Shown here piece by piece: positions 8,955 through 17,514 of a stretch of 64,000 nucleotides of DNA. This stretch comes from Candidatus Babeliales bacterium (GTDB lineage Bacteria > Babelota > Babeliae > Babelales > Chromulinivoraceae). Both the position numbers and the translations under genes were made by a program. The notes under the pieces are model-generated. The model did not search any database. It saw nothing but the letters and a program-made list of their open reading frames with translations, and was not told the DNA's origin. Within the stretch, counting starts at the first letter, position 1, and each line of letters starts with the position of its first letter. Where the stretch lies: assembly GCA_041660205.1 (NCBI GenBank), contig JBAZWT010000001.1:7699-71698 (forward strand), in the 5' to 3' direction.

Positions 8955-10037
8955 GTGAAAAAAAGTATATTCATCTGTCTTTGCTTAACTGGTCAGGTCA
9001 TGATGACAATACCTGAAGGAGACGGATACGTAGAGCCTATAAAAGTTAAGAAAGAAACTCCACTTCAAAGAGAAAACAGAGAGGCTCGAGAAAAAGCTGC
9101 ACAAAACAGACAAAAAGCTTTAGATGCAGAAGATTTGCTTAAACGTACGGCAGCAGTAGAACGATCTACAAAACAACAACCTACTGCGCGTTCAGGAGAA
9201 AAATCTAGTGCAAAAAAAACTACAACAGCTACCGCAAAACCCTCGATGACACAATCAGAAGGTATCCATCTTGATCTTGCTTCCCCAGAACGAAGTAGCA
9301 AAGAAGAAAAATCAAAGAAAACAGTTAACGCAGAACCTAATAGTGTTTCAGTAAGTGATTTTGTTCAAGCTCCACATCTACCTGATAGAAAACTCGGTGG
9401 AACTAGAAGCCCTTTTGAGAATGAAATAAGAAATGGCGAAATAGAAAAAGCAAAAGAGCTATGGGAGCAGTCAAAAAAATCAAATGTAACGACTGAAGAG
9501 TTTGTTGCGCATCTAAAAGAAACTTATAATAATACAAAAGCTGTAGTTGACTTATATCCTAAAAGAAAATTAAGTGATGAACAAGCTCGTAAAGCTTTTG
9601 AAAGTGACTTAGAAAAAATTAGTCCTCATCTCTACAAGGTATTTCGAGATTCTTTTACTATGGAAAACAAATATGCGGCCAAACCGCAAGCTCGCACCGA
9701 CAAAGATTATTTTGACTGGGTTGAGAAAAACCCTAGACATCTAACCATTCCAGATGCACGCAACCATGAAACTCCTCTTGAAACAGCAATTCGAGAAGAT
9801 AGCCCCGAAATGGCAAAAAAGATTTTTGAAGTAGCAGATAAAAATAATATCAAACCTATCGATCTTGCAGAACCTCTGATCAATAATTTCAAAAAAATAC
9901 TTAACCCTAAATCTGGCGCTCGAGATGAAAAAGCTGCTAATATTTACGCTAAAAAAGTTATTGATGCTCTTGAACCTGCTAACGCAGAAGCCTTAGATCA
10001 ATTCCTAATTTCATATGCGAAATTAATGGGAGCATAA
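8955..10037 (+). CDS. Secreted protein with a possible ankyrin-like repeat
   Basis: A 360-residue protein starting at GTG 8955, with AAGGATATAAA just upstream. A signal peptide (MKKSIFICLCLTGQVMM) is followed by about 130 residues of very charged, Lys/Glu/Ala-rich sequence, probably disordered or coiled coil. A helical domain follows. Near residues 265-295, NHETPLETAIREDSPEMAKK resembles one ankyrin repeat (xxTPLxxAIxxxxxxxAKxL), and FENEIRNGEIEKAKELWEQS earlier may be a degenerate second. Two weak repeats are not enough for a firm ankyrin call. The transcript is probably monocistronic. Confidence 0.75.
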   Translation: MKKSIFICLCLTGQVMMTIPEGDGYVEPIKVKKETPLQRENREAREKAAQNRQKALDAEDLLKRTAAVERSTKQQPTARSGEKSSAKKTTTATAKPSMTQSEGIHLDLASPERSSKEEKSKKTVNAEPNSVSVSDFVQAPHLPDRKLGGTRSPFENEIRNGEIEKAKELWEQSKKSNVTTEEFVAHLKETYNNTKAVVDLYPKRKLSDEQARKAFESDLEKISPHLYKVFRDSFTMENKYAAKPQARTDKDYFDWVEKNPRHLTIPDARNHETPLETAIREDSPEMAKKIFEVADKNNIKPIDLAEPLINNFKKILNPKSGARDEKAANIYAKKVIDALEPANAEALDQFLISYAKLMGA

Positions 10038-10063
10038 GATAAAAAGCATAAAAACTCCTAAGC

Positions 10064-10105
10064 AAAAGAAAAACCCTTCAACTTAGAAAAGCTGAAGGGT
10101 TAGGG
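10064..10105 (-). terminator. Terminator of the amino-acid ABC operon
   Basis: AACCCTTCAAC and GCTGAAGGGTT pair in an 11-bp stem with one mismatch. Read on the minus strand the hairpin is followed by TTTTTCTTTT, so it terminates the minus-strand operon that ends at 10236. On the plus strand it is followed by GGGGG instead of T. Confidence 0.7.
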
Positions 10106-10108
10106 GGT

Positions 10109-10131
10109 GAATGATACTTAAAGTATCATTC
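10109..10131. other. Perfect 10-bp palindrome beside the terminator
   Basis: GAATGATACT (10109-10118) and AGTATCATTC (10122-10131) are exact inverted repeats around a 3-bp centre (TAA). No T-run flanks it. It may extend the neighbouring terminator or be a protein-binding site. Confidence 0.4.
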
Positions 10132-10235
10132 GATTAGGGACGTTTTTCATGTCAAGAGATTAACAAGCTGCCACAGCGAAGTCAAGCAATAATTCGCTAC
10201 AGATCTTTCGATCGCATGAAAATCGCTACGCGCTG

Positions 10236-10931
10236 CTATTTTCCCTGTACAAAGTTTTTTATATTTATAAAAGATTCAGAATCTTCTTGCAACGTTTTGC
10301 TTGTTGCAGATTCAACAATTTTTCCATCACGCATCAAATAAATCGTGCAAGAAAGAGCTTCAAGAAGTCCAATATCATGCGTTGCAATAATAATCGCCAT
10401 TTGTTGCGCTGCAAGCTCTGTAATAATTTTTGCAACGTCACTGGTGAGCTGAGGATCAAGTGCCGAAGTCGGCTCATCCAAGCATAAAACTTCTGGATTT
10501 AGACACAGTGCACGCGCGAGCGCAACACGTTGCTTTTGACCACCCGAGAGCGCAACAGGATAGCTCTCAGCTTTTGATAAAACATCAAACCTGCTTAACA
10601 GAAGACGCGCAATAGTTTGTGCTTCTTGCTCTGTTTTTAGCGCAACTTTTGTCAGAGGTACCGTTAAATTTTGCAAAACTGTCATGTGAGCAAACAGATT
10701 AAAATCTTGAAACACCATACCAACTTTTTTAAAATCAATGGGCGAACTGTCAAGCTCGATAGAACCTGAATCAATAGTTTCTAAATTGCTGAGCACGCGC
10801 AGTATTGTTGATTTGCCAACTCCTGATTGTCCCAATAAAACAACTATCTCTCCTGGCGCTGCGGAAAACGAAACGTCATCTAAAATTTTTTTACCGTGAA
10901 ATTTTTTTACAATATTTTTAACGATGAGCAT
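10236..10931 (-). CDS. Polar amino-acid ABC transporter, ATP-binding subunit
   Basis: A 231-residue ATPase of the GlnQ/HisP/ArtP family. Walker A is LGQSGVGKST, the Q-loop region FQDFNLFAHMT, the signature LSGGQKQRVALARAL, Walker B VLCLDEPTSALDP, and the switch His is in ATHD. It powers uptake of amino acids with the two genes upstream. Its start overlaps the permease gene by 14 bp, and a terminator follows at about 10105, so it is the last gene of a three-gene operon. Substrate (Gln, Arg, His or other) cannot be told from the sequence. Amino-acid scavenging fits a host-dependent organism. Confidence 0.95.
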   Translation of the reverse strand: MLIVKNIVKKFHGKKILDDVSFSAAPGEIVVLLGQSGVGKSTILRVLSNLETIDSGSIELDSSPIDFKKVGMVFQDFNLFAHMTVLQNLTVPLTKVALKTEQEAQTIARLLLSRFDVLSKAESYPVALSGGQKQRVALARALCLNPEVLCLDEPTSALDPQLTSDVAKIITELAAQQMAIIIATHDIGLLEALSCTIYLMRDGKIVESATSKTLQEDSESFINIKNFVQGK

Positions 10932-11589
10932 ATTTGTTCAACTTTTTATCAAGTGATGAAACTAATAAACTAACTACTGAGGTAAGAACTAAATAAATTA
11001 AACCAATCGTAACGTACACTGTTGGCGCATCAAATGTCTGACTGATGATCATGTTGCCTTGCTGTGTCAATTCATACACACCGATGGTTGAAGCTAAACT
11101 AGAATCTTTCACCAGCGTGACAAATTCGTTGCCAAGCGCAGGAAGAACGTTGCGCAGTGCTTGTGGTAAGACAATGAGAAAAACTGTCTGTCTGCGTGTA
11201 AAACCAAGCACTTTTGCAGCCTCGATTTGTCCTTTACTCACCGATTTAATTCCTGATAAAACAATTTGACTTACGTATGCTCCACTGTTGAGTCCAATTG
11301 AAAGAATTGCAGAATAAAATGCAGAGATAGGAAATCCTGCATACTTTAATAAAAAATATGTAGCAGTGATTTGAATCAACATTGGTGTGCCGCGAATGAT
11401 TGTCACGTAGGTCATGACCAAGAAACGAAGGATGCGAGATTTTCCTGCCAAAATAATTCCTGCAACGCCACCCAAAAATGTTCCGATCAAACAGCTCAAA
11501 AAAGCTATCAACAACGTAAGCTGCACGCCTGAGACAAATAAATGTCCATATTCTTTTATAAATTCTATATCAATCATGAAAGTTTCCAT
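10918..11589 (-). CDS. Polar amino-acid ABC transporter, permease
   Basis: A 223-residue HisM/GlnP-family inner-membrane permease with about five membrane segments. The EAA loop that docks on the ATPase is visible as IEAAKVLGFTRRQTVFLIVLP, and TIIRGTPMLIQ is the conserved cytoplasmic segment of this family. The ORF overlaps the binding-protein gene by 16 bp and the ATPase gene by 14 bp, which implies tightly coupled translation. Only one permease is encoded, so the channel is probably a homodimer. Confidence 0.95.
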   Translation of the reverse strand: METFMIDIEFIKEYGHLFVSGVQLTLLIAFLSCLIGTFLGGVAGIILAGKSRILRFLVMTYVTIIRGTPMLIQITATYFLLKYAGFPISAFYSAILSIGLNSGAYVSQIVLSGIKSVSKGQIEAAKVLGFTRRQTVFLIVLPQALRNVLPALGNEFVTLVKDSSLASTIGVYELTQQGNMIISQTFDAPTVYVTIGLIYLVLTSVVSLLVSSLDKKLNKYAHR

Positions 11590-12356
11590 TTTTCTTTTAA
11601 GCTGTCCAATGTTCCATCATCACGAATGCTATCGAGTGCTTGATTAATACGATCAGCAAGTTTTTCATTGTGTTTTGCAACTACAAAGCCGTAGTCATCA
11701 CCCGTACCAACCAGTGGTGTTAATCTGTATTGATGTGCGTCAGTTACTTTTTGCAAAAATGCTTGTGCAGAGCTTTGCGCAGTCACCCAAACATCAACGC
11801 TTCCACTTCTTAAAGCCATCAATGCTGCTGCTGGTGTTGCAAGTCGAACTAAGTTTTTTGAACTCATGCCTTCTTGTTTTGACATATAGGTATCTGCAAC
11901 AAATCCAGTATTTACAACTACCTGTTTATCTTTTAAATCTTGTACGCTGTTAAACAAACCGCATGACGCTTTGCTAACAATGACCAATGGATCGCCAGAC
12001 AAATAATTTTTTGAAAATAAAACCGTTTTTTTTCGACGATCAGTTGGACTCATTGCAGATGCAATCACATCAAGATCCCCTGAAAAAAGGCTAAAAACAA
12101 GTGAGCTAAACGGCATGCCAACTATGTTAACTGTTTTACCCATGCGCGCTGCAACCTCTTGAATTAAATCGATATCGAATCCAACAATGTTGTTTGTGCC
12201 AGCTTGCATAAATGTGTAGGGATCATAGTCATATGACGTTCCAACAACCAAGACTGAATCGTCTTTTGTTTTTGAAAATGACCGATTTACAAATTTTATA
12301 GTGTAAAAAACGGCCACGAAAGAAAAAAGTATTATAATAATTTTTGATATCTTCAT
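11574..12356 (-). CDS. Amino-acid ABC transporter, periplasmic binding protein
   Basis: A 260-residue type 2 periplasmic binding protein of the SBP_bac_3 family (GlnH/ArtJ/FliY-like). An N-terminal hydrophobic segment (IIIILFSFVAVFYTIKFV) lacks a clear signal-peptidase site and may stay as a membrane anchor. Family landmarks include YDPYTFM, IVGFDIDLIQEVAARMGK and DVIASAMSPTDRRKK, the last of which lies in the ligand pocket. It is the first gene of the importer operon. The intergenic region to the divergent gene at 12464 has a perfect 11-bp hairpin that could control either transcript. Confidence 0.93.
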   Translation of the reverse strand: MKISKIIIILFSFVAVFYTIKFVNRSFSKTKDDSVLVVGTSYDYDPYTFMQAGTNNIVGFDIDLIQEVAARMGKTVNIVGMPFSSLVFSLFSGDLDVIASAMSPTDRRKKTVLFSKNYLSGDPLVIVSKASCGLFNSVQDLKDKQVVVNTGFVADTYMSKQEGMSSKNLVRLATPAAALMALRSGSVDVWVTAQSSAQAFLQKVTDAHQYRLTPLVGTGDDYGFVVAKHNEKLADRINQALDSIRDDGTLDSLKEKWKLS

Positions 12357-12380
12357 AAAATTGATTCTAGCAGCAATATT

Positions 12381-12409
12381 ATTTTTGAAAAATATTTGTT
12401 TTCAAAAAT
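12381..12409. promoter_or_regulatory. Perfect hairpin between divergent transcripts
   Basis: ATTTTTGAAAA (12381-12391) and TTTTCAAAAAT (12399-12409) are exact inverted repeats around 7 bp. It sits between the start of the ABC binding-protein gene and the divergent secreted-protein gene. It may be an operator or a transcript hairpin; the sequence does not say which. Confidence 0.35.
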
Positions 12410-12463
12410 GAAAAGGCTTATTCTTAAATAAATTTTTTACTTTTATGAAACTTTGAGGTCTTT

Positions 12464-12916
12464 ATGAAATTATTTCGTCTACTCGTTGTTTCTTCTTTAT
12501 TGTGTTCATCGCTGCTCGTACACGCATCAAATTTTATTTTTGAAATATGCTCGTCTAGAACACCACAAGGGCAAGCGCACTATCGAACCATATTTGTACA
12601 AACAGCAAACAATAAAAAAATCCCTTGCAGCGCCGATCAAAATATCAAATACTTTTTTGAGCAATGTCGCCATCAAGGCGATTGCAAAGGCGAGCAGCTC
12701 ACGCTTGTTTTTGATAACTACGAAATCAAAGAAGGAACAGAAGCTGCAAATAAAAGATTTAATGAATATAAAACAAATGTTAAAGAGGCATTCGTACAAG
12801 AATCGCACCATCGCTCAGATCAAACTTCTCCAACACGCGCGCACGCAGAATTTGATTCTATAACAAACAGTTTCTCTAGGGCTCTAGCAATGTTTATCTG
12901 GTATGGAGACTACTAA
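12464..12916 (+). CDS. Small secreted protein, paralogue 1 of a tandem pair
   Basis: A 150-residue protein with a Sec signal peptide (MKLFRLLVVSSLLCSSLLVHAS). The mature part shares strings such as YRTIFVQTA, FFEQCR, QGDCKGE and FDNYEIKEGT with the next gene, so they are recent paralogues. Two conserved cysteines in CR(H/R)QGDC might form a disulfide outside the cytoplasm. The C-terminus differs from that of its neighbour and ends in a short hydrophobic tail (ALAMFIWYGDY). I do not recognise the family. A GAGG ribosome site lies 8 nt upstream. Confidence 0.8.
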   Translation: MKLFRLLVVSSLLCSSLLVHASNFIFEICSSRTPQGQAHYRTIFVQTANNKKIPCSADQNIKYFFEQCRHQGDCKGEQLTLVFDNYEIKEGTEAANKRFNEYKTNVKEAFVQESHHRSDQTSPTRAHAEFDSITNSFSRALAMFIWYGDY

Positions 12917-12973
12917 ATTTTTAATGCTTATTCTTAAATAAATTTTTTATTTTTATAAAACTTTAAGGTCTTT

Positions 12974-13408
12974 ATGAAATTATTTCATCTATTCATTGCA
13001 GTATCTTTATTTTGTTCATCATTATTTATAAACGCATCTTATCGAAAAGAAGATCCTCGTTATCGAACTATCTTTGTACAAACAGCAATCAACAAAAAAA
13101 CTCCTTGCTCAGCAAATCAAAATATCGCAACATTTTTTGAGCAGTGTCGCCGTCAAGGTGATTGCAAAGGAGAGATTCTCACACTTCTTTTTGATAACTA
13201 CGAAATCAAAGAAGGAACAGACGCGGCAAACAAACGATTTAATGAATATAAAACAACTGTTAAAGAAGCGTTTGTACAAGAAGTACATCATCGCTCAGAA
13301 CAAGCTTCTCCAACGCGTGCACAATTCGATGTCGCTACAAGTCAGAGAGATTTTTTAACTGGAGCTTTGGCAGGAGCTATAGCAACTCTTATTTATTTAT
13401 TTCATTAG
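12974..13408 (+). CDS. Small secreted protein, paralogue 2 of a tandem pair
   Basis: A 144-residue paralogue of the gene directly upstream, with a signal peptide (MKLFHLFIAVSLFCSSLFINA). It lacks about 15 residues just after the signal peptide relative to copy 1. The middle is nearly identical to copy 1 (DNYEIKEGT, KRFNEYKT). It ends in a hydrophobic tail (FLTGALAGAIATLIYLFH) that could insert in a membrane. Its stop codon coincides with the left end of an inverted-repeat element. Function unknown. Confidence 0.8.
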   Translation: MKLFHLFIAVSLFCSSLFINASYRKEDPRYRTIFVQTAINKKTPCSANQNIATFFEQCRRQGDCKGEILTLLFDNYEIKEGTDAANKRFNEYKTTVKEAFVQEVHHRSEQASPTRAQFDVATSQRDFLTGALAGAIATLIYLFH

Positions 13409-13592
13409 ACCTCTTCTGAAACCCTCTCCCGCTCTCTACCATACCGCGATTAATTCGCGGTATCCACAAAGAAGAAGGCATGGATTACGTGAATAAATCA
13501 CGTAATGGTAGGCGTGAAAGCGAATTTAAATTACGTAAGCAAACCAGCCCTTCGGTAGAAGTGTTGGAAAATTTTAGTTTCAGAAGAAGTCT
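13407..13592. repeat. 186-bp inverted-repeat element
   Basis: The ends AGACCTCTTCTGAAAC (13407-13422) and GTTTCAGAAGAAGTCT (13577-13592) are inverted repeats with one mismatch. Inside are two more palindromes, TACCGCG...CGCGGTA (13442-13462) and ATTACGTG...CACGTAAT (13484-13506). It carries no gene. Its left end overlaps the stop codon of the upstream gene, which suggests insertion or fixation right at a gene end. Confidence 0.7.
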
Positions 13593-13607
13593 ATTAAATA
13601 AATAAAT

Positions 13608-15221
13608 TTAAAATATTTCGTCGATCACTTGCTGCACAGGACGAGCCATCAAAGGATCTTGCATCGCTTCGTAAAATATTTCATCATACGTTCTGGTTTC
13701 AATAACCATAGGCATCGTAATTGCATGCCCGATAAGCAGTGCTTGTTTTTTTGTATCGAGTGAACCTAAAATTGCTCGCAACGTAAGGGCATTTGGCGCA
13801 CCCATTAAAACTGCCTGCACATCTTTTTCATCGCTGAGCTGTGCAACAATTTTAGTTCCAATTTGAGATAACACCTCTGCGTCAATGCCAGAAGGTCGTT
13901 GGTCGATAACGAGAAGCGTAACGTAATATTTTCGCATCTCGCGAGCAATGGTGCCAAAAATAGTTTGGCTTGCAGCAATTGGATTTAAAAACTTATGAGC
14001 TTCTTCGATAACAATCATAAGCTGCTCAGGCTCATCTTCAGATTTTTGCGTTCCTAAATATTTTTCTGTTTTGAGAACATATTCGCTGTGAATTCTACGC
14101 GTAATAATATTTGCCAACAATAAATAACAAAATGTTGAAGTGAAGTTACCAAATTCAATAACCACATGAATTCCTTTTTGAAGGTATTCAAGAAGTCGAT
14201 CAATAACCGACTCGCGATGTGGTAATTTTTTTACAAAGAATGGCAGTTGCTCAATGCGCTTTAATTTTCTGTACAATGCGGCAATGGATTCTGGATGCGC
14301 ACCAATTTGCTCTGCAAATACTTTTGCGTCATGACCTTGTTCTAAAAGTGCAGCCAACCACTGACCTTTGTATTTATTATGAATCAAATGCGCAGCTTCA
14401 AATGCCGTACTGTGCAAATTTAGCTCAGACTGAAGTGATAAAATATCATTAACACAGACATCTTCATATGAAAGCTGAATGACAACGTCCGGACTAGCGC
14501 CACGACGCATGGTTGCCGCAGGGTCTAGAGAAAAAATAGCGACCTTAGATGGAAATAAAGATTTTAAACCTTTTACAAATTTTGCATTCGATTCTTGACG
14601 AGCCTGGAGCCCATATTCATTATGCATATCAAAAATCAAGGTCGTTGCAGCTTGTCTTTTAATCAGTCCAGCAAGGAGCAAACGTGTTAAAAAAGTTTTA
14701 CCTGTTCCGCTTTTTCCAAAAACTCCACTGCTTCGCTCTGCTAATTTTGCAAGATCGATACACACCGGAGTGGTCATATCAAGAGGTGTTCCCATATTAA
14801 AATATTTTTTAACCCGATCAGACTCGCAGCCAAAAATTGCAGCTACATCTCGCTCTGTTGCTTCGTACACTGTTGCAAAATGTTGCGGAACCGTTTTAAC
14901 AGGCAGCGCTCGCCCTTCTTTGTTTAAAACAATCATAGGTTTAACTTGAGCCGTTGCATAAATACTATTTTTTTTAAGAAACTCTTTTAAAAAATGTTCT
15001 CCATCACTTGGCGGATAGAGCAAAATATCAGGATGAGTAACTTGCAACGTGAGGTTAGTGATCATGGAAAAGAATGTGTACTGATTACCAGCAATGGCAA
15101 CAAATTTTCCCGCCTTAACTTCTTCAATATTTGCCTCACGCGCAACGCGCATGACAAATCCATCAGTCAGCGATCCTTCGATGATGTAACCCATAGGTTG
15201 CTTGCTTAAAGATGTTTTCAT
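13608..15221 (-). CDS. herA: HerA-like hexameric DNA translocase ATPase
   Basis: A 537-residue FtsK/HerA-superfamily ATPase. An N-terminal HAS-barrel (GYIIEGSLTDGFVMRVA...VKAGKFVAI, about residues 10-100) precedes the motor domain. Walker A is GKSGTGKTFL near residue 175 and Walker B is LMIVIEEAHKFL near residue 405. A conserved DQRPSGID follows, then SQIGTKIVAQLSDEKD. HerA proteins pump DNA; in archaea they work with the NurA nuclease, and bacterial versions take part in DNA processing or phage defence. No NurA is visible nearby. The start codon overlaps the atpC stop by 4 bp (ATGA), so it is translated as the third gene of an atpD-atpC-herA operon. That is an odd location for a DNA motor. 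Confidence 0.88.
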   Translation of the reverse strand: MKTSLSKQPMGYIIEGSLTDGFVMRVAREANIEEVKAGKFVAIAGNQYTFFSMITNLTLQVTHPDILLYPPSDGEHFLKEFLKKNSIYATAQVKPMIVLNKEGRALPVKTVPQHFATVYEATERDVAAIFGCESDRVKKYFNMGTPLDMTTPVCIDLAKLAERSSGVFGKSGTGKTFLTRLLLAGLIKRQAATTLIFDMHNEYGLQARQESNAKFVKGLKSLFPSKVAIFSLDPAATMRRGASPDVVIQLSYEDVCVNDILSLQSELNLHSTAFEAAHLIHNKYKGQWLAALLEQGHDAKVFAEQIGAHPESIAALYRKLKRIEQLPFFVKKLPHRESVIDRLLEYLQKGIHVVIEFGNFTSTFCYLLLANIITRRIHSEYVLKTEKYLGTQKSEDEPEQLMIVIEEAHKFLNPIAASQTIFGTIAREMRKYYVTLLVIDQRPSGIDAEVLSQIGTKIVAQLSDEKDVQAVLMGAPNALTLRAILGSLDTKKQALLIGHAITMPMVIETRTYDEIFYEAMQDPLMARPVQQVIDEIF

Positions 15222-15463
15222 AAATCCATTGGCAGTAAAATTTTGACGTCAGTTCGAGAAACATGCGCAACGCCTTGCACAATCATAAGTGACATTGAAG
15301 CACCACTTTTTGTTTGATACAAAAGTTCATAACCACTGGAAAGCTCGACAAGCATAGGGCTGTGGCCTTCTTGCACCACCATGTTGCCAGCGGGAGTATT
15401 TAACTCTATCCAGTCAATATCATACTCAGTTGTTTTTTGCGTGGTAATTATTTGTAACTTCAT
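15218..15463 (-). CDS. atpC: F-type ATP synthase epsilon subunit, minimal form
   Basis: An 81-residue protein matching only the N-terminal beta-sandwich of the F1 epsilon subunit (TPAGNMVVQEGHSPMLVELSSG). The C-terminal helical hairpin that inhibits ATP hydrolysis in other bacteria is absent, leaving the part that contacts the gamma subunit and c-ring. It starts 2 bp after the atpD stop and overlaps herA by 4 bp. Loss of the inhibitory domain suggests weaker control of ATP hydrolysis. Confidence 0.88.
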   Translation of the reverse strand: MKLQIITTQKTTEYDIDWIELNTPAGNMVVQEGHSPMLVELSSGYELLYQTKSGASMSLMIVQGVAHVSRTDVKILLPMDL

Positions 15464-15465
15464 AC

Positions 15466-16905
15466 TTATAAACTTTTTGCCTTAGCGTACACTTCTTCAA
15501 GAGTACCGACCATATAAAACGCTTGCTCTGGAATAGCATCACACTCACCGCTCAGTATTTTTTCAAAATCTTGAATGGTTTGAGCAAGTGGTACATATTT
15601 TCCCGGCATACCTGTTGTAAATTCTGCTGTAAACATCGGTTGCGTTAAGAATTTTTGAATGCGTTTTGCACGGCGAACAATTACTTTATCTTTGTCTGAA
15701 AGTTCATCTAAACCAAGAACGGCAATGATATCTTGCAATTCTTTATACCTTTGTAAAATCGATTCTACTTGGCGAGCGATCATGTAATGTTTTTCACCGA
15801 CCACATGTGGTGATAAACCTTTTGATGTTGACGCAAGTGGATCAACTGCTGGATACAGACCAAGTTCTACAAGCTTACGCGACAAAACAGTATTTGAATC
15901 AAGGTGCATAAAAGTTGTAGCAGGAGCAGGATCGGTAATATCATCAGCTGGCACGTACACTGCTTGCACTGAAGTGATAGATCCATTTATCGTGTTAGCA
16001 ATACGTTCTTGAAAAACACCCATCTCAGAAGCAAGCGTTGGTTGATAACCAACCGCAGATGGAATTCGCTCAAGAAGTGATGAAATTTCAGCACCCGCTT
16101 GTACAAATCTAAAAATATTATCAATAAATAAAAGTACGTCTTTTTTTTCAACGTCTCTAAAATATTCTGCCATGGTAAGTCCAGTCATGCCCACGCGCAA
16201 CCTGGCACCAGGCAATTCTCCCATCTGAGCAAACACAAGAGCTGTTTTATCTAAAACTCCTGATTTTTGCATCTCAATCCAGAGTTCATTACCTTCACGG
16301 CTCCGTTCTCCAATTCCTGTAAAAACAGAAACTCCATGATGTTCTTTTGCTATATTTCGAATCAATTCTGTTACTAAAACAGTTTTTCCAACACCAGCAC
16401 CACCAAAGAGTCCAATTTTGGAACCTTTGACATATGGACACATCAAGTCAATTACTTTAATGCCGGTTTCTTGAATTTCATTTTCAATTTTTTGCTGAAT
16501 GAATGCAGGCGCTTCGCGGTGAATTGACCAACGCTCTGAACTTTTCACAGCTTCTAAGCCATCAATAGTATCACCAAGCACATTAAACATTCTACCAAGC
16601 ACTTCCATTCCAACTGGAACAGTTATTGGCGACTTTGTGTCATGCACTGCAAGACTTCTGCTGATACCTTGAATATTTTCAATCGCGATACAACGAACGA
16701 TGTCATCACCAAGCTGCAACGAAACTTCTAGTCGAGCTCGATGCTCTTTTTTTCCTGACTGAGCAGGAATATCGATATAAAGTTCTGAATTAATTTTTGG
16801 AGTTTTTCCCTGAGGAAATTGCACATCGATTACAGTTCCTGTAATTTTTACAATTTTTCCCGCAGACTCTGCAATATATTTTTTATCTGATGCCTGATGT
16901 AACAT
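15466..16905 (-). CDS. atpD: F-type ATP synthase beta subunit
   Basis: A 479-residue catalytic subunit of F1. The P-loop GGAGVGKT, the conserved GERSREGNELW, the Walker B region DVLLFIDNIFRF, and the ALDELSD-like segment near the C-terminus (here GLDELSDKDK) are all visible. It hydrolyses or makes ATP at the alpha-beta interface. Only atpD and atpC are here; alpha, gamma, delta, a, b and c must lie elsewhere, so the operon is split. The N-terminus, with MLHQASDKKYIAESAGKI, is about 15 residues longer than common. Confidence 0.97.
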   Translation of the reverse strand: MLHQASDKKYIAESAGKIVKITGTVIDVQFPQGKTPKINSELYIDIPAQSGKKEHRARLEVSLQLGDDIVRCIAIENIQGISRSLAVHDTKSPITVPVGMEVLGRMFNVLGDTIDGLEAVKSSERWSIHREAPAFIQQKIENEIQETGIKVIDLMCPYVKGSKIGLFGGAGVGKTVLVTELIRNIAKEHHGVSVFTGIGERSREGNELWIEMQKSGVLDKTALVFAQMGELPGARLRVGMTGLTMAEYFRDVEKKDVLLFIDNIFRFVQAGAEISSLLERIPSAVGYQPTLASEMGVFQERIANTINGSITSVQAVYVPADDITDPAPATTFMHLDSNTVLSRKLVELGLYPAVDPLASTSKGLSPHVVGEKHYMIARQVESILQRYKELQDIIAVLGLDELSDKDKVIVRRAKRIQKFLTQPMFTAEFTTGMPGKYVPLAQTIQDFEKILSGECDAIPEQAFYMVGTLEEVYAKAKSL

Positions 16906-17063
16906 CGTAATTCCCTTGGTTTTTTGGTCGAGGCAAATAATCCTTTAAATAAAGGTAAAATGAAAGCAGCTTTTTGTAAAGTTTTATCAACCTAATAACT
17001 TTTTTGATTCGTTTTTACGCTGATTCTTTTTCCATAAAATGCGTTTCATCTACAAAAGGAACG

Positions 17064-17324
17064 TCATGCTTTATAAGACTTTGAACACGATCGCAAATAA
17101 GCCTTTTCCCGTTTTTTTGCCTCTTCAACAACATCTTTAGAATACTTTGATTGCAATAACTCATCCAACCCGCTTGGGCTTGATCTAAATAACTTTTCTA
17201 CTTTTCTACGAAACATATTGCAAGCAACCACCTGCTTCTCAAATGGTACATTTTCTGACGACACAAGAGACACTGCGCTCATCACAGTAAAACAAATTAC
17301 AGCCATGTAATTCATACGTTTCAT
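17064..17324 (-). CDS. Small secreted protein of unknown function
   Basis: An 86-residue protein from the ATG at 17324, which has GAAAGGGAAAAT just upstream. The frame is open to 17450 but only this start gives a signal peptide (MKRMNYMAVICFTVMSAVSLVSS). The mature part is about 60 residues, basic, with two cysteines and a helix-rich pattern (KKREKAYLRSCSKSYKA). No family is recognised. Confidence 0.7.
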   Translation of the reverse strand: MKRMNYMAVICFTVMSAVSLVSSENVPFEKQVVACNMFRRKVEKLFRSSPSGLDELLQSKYSKDVVEEAKKREKAYLRSCSKSYKA

Positions 17325-17514
17325 ATTTTCCCTTTCTACAAAAATAATAATTTTCATGTTAATTGATAAGCACAAAAAATCAATGCCATCTATCAAACGT
17401 TTGCTAAATCTATTGCTTTTTGAAAAAAAATAATCTAACTTTACTCGCATCTTAAAAACTTTGACATAAAACTTGGTAATTTTGTATCGATTTGATCAAT
17501 AAAAAGGAAAAGTC

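Larger units (their letters stand above)
12416..13408 (+). repeat. Tandem duplication including leader sequence
   Basis: Two units of about 500 bp (12416-12916 and 12926-13408) share their leader (GCTTATTCTTAAATAAATTT, then GGTCTTTATGAAATTATTTC) and much of their coding sequence. The promoter or leader was therefore duplicated with the gene, and the copies then diverged. Confidence 0.8.
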
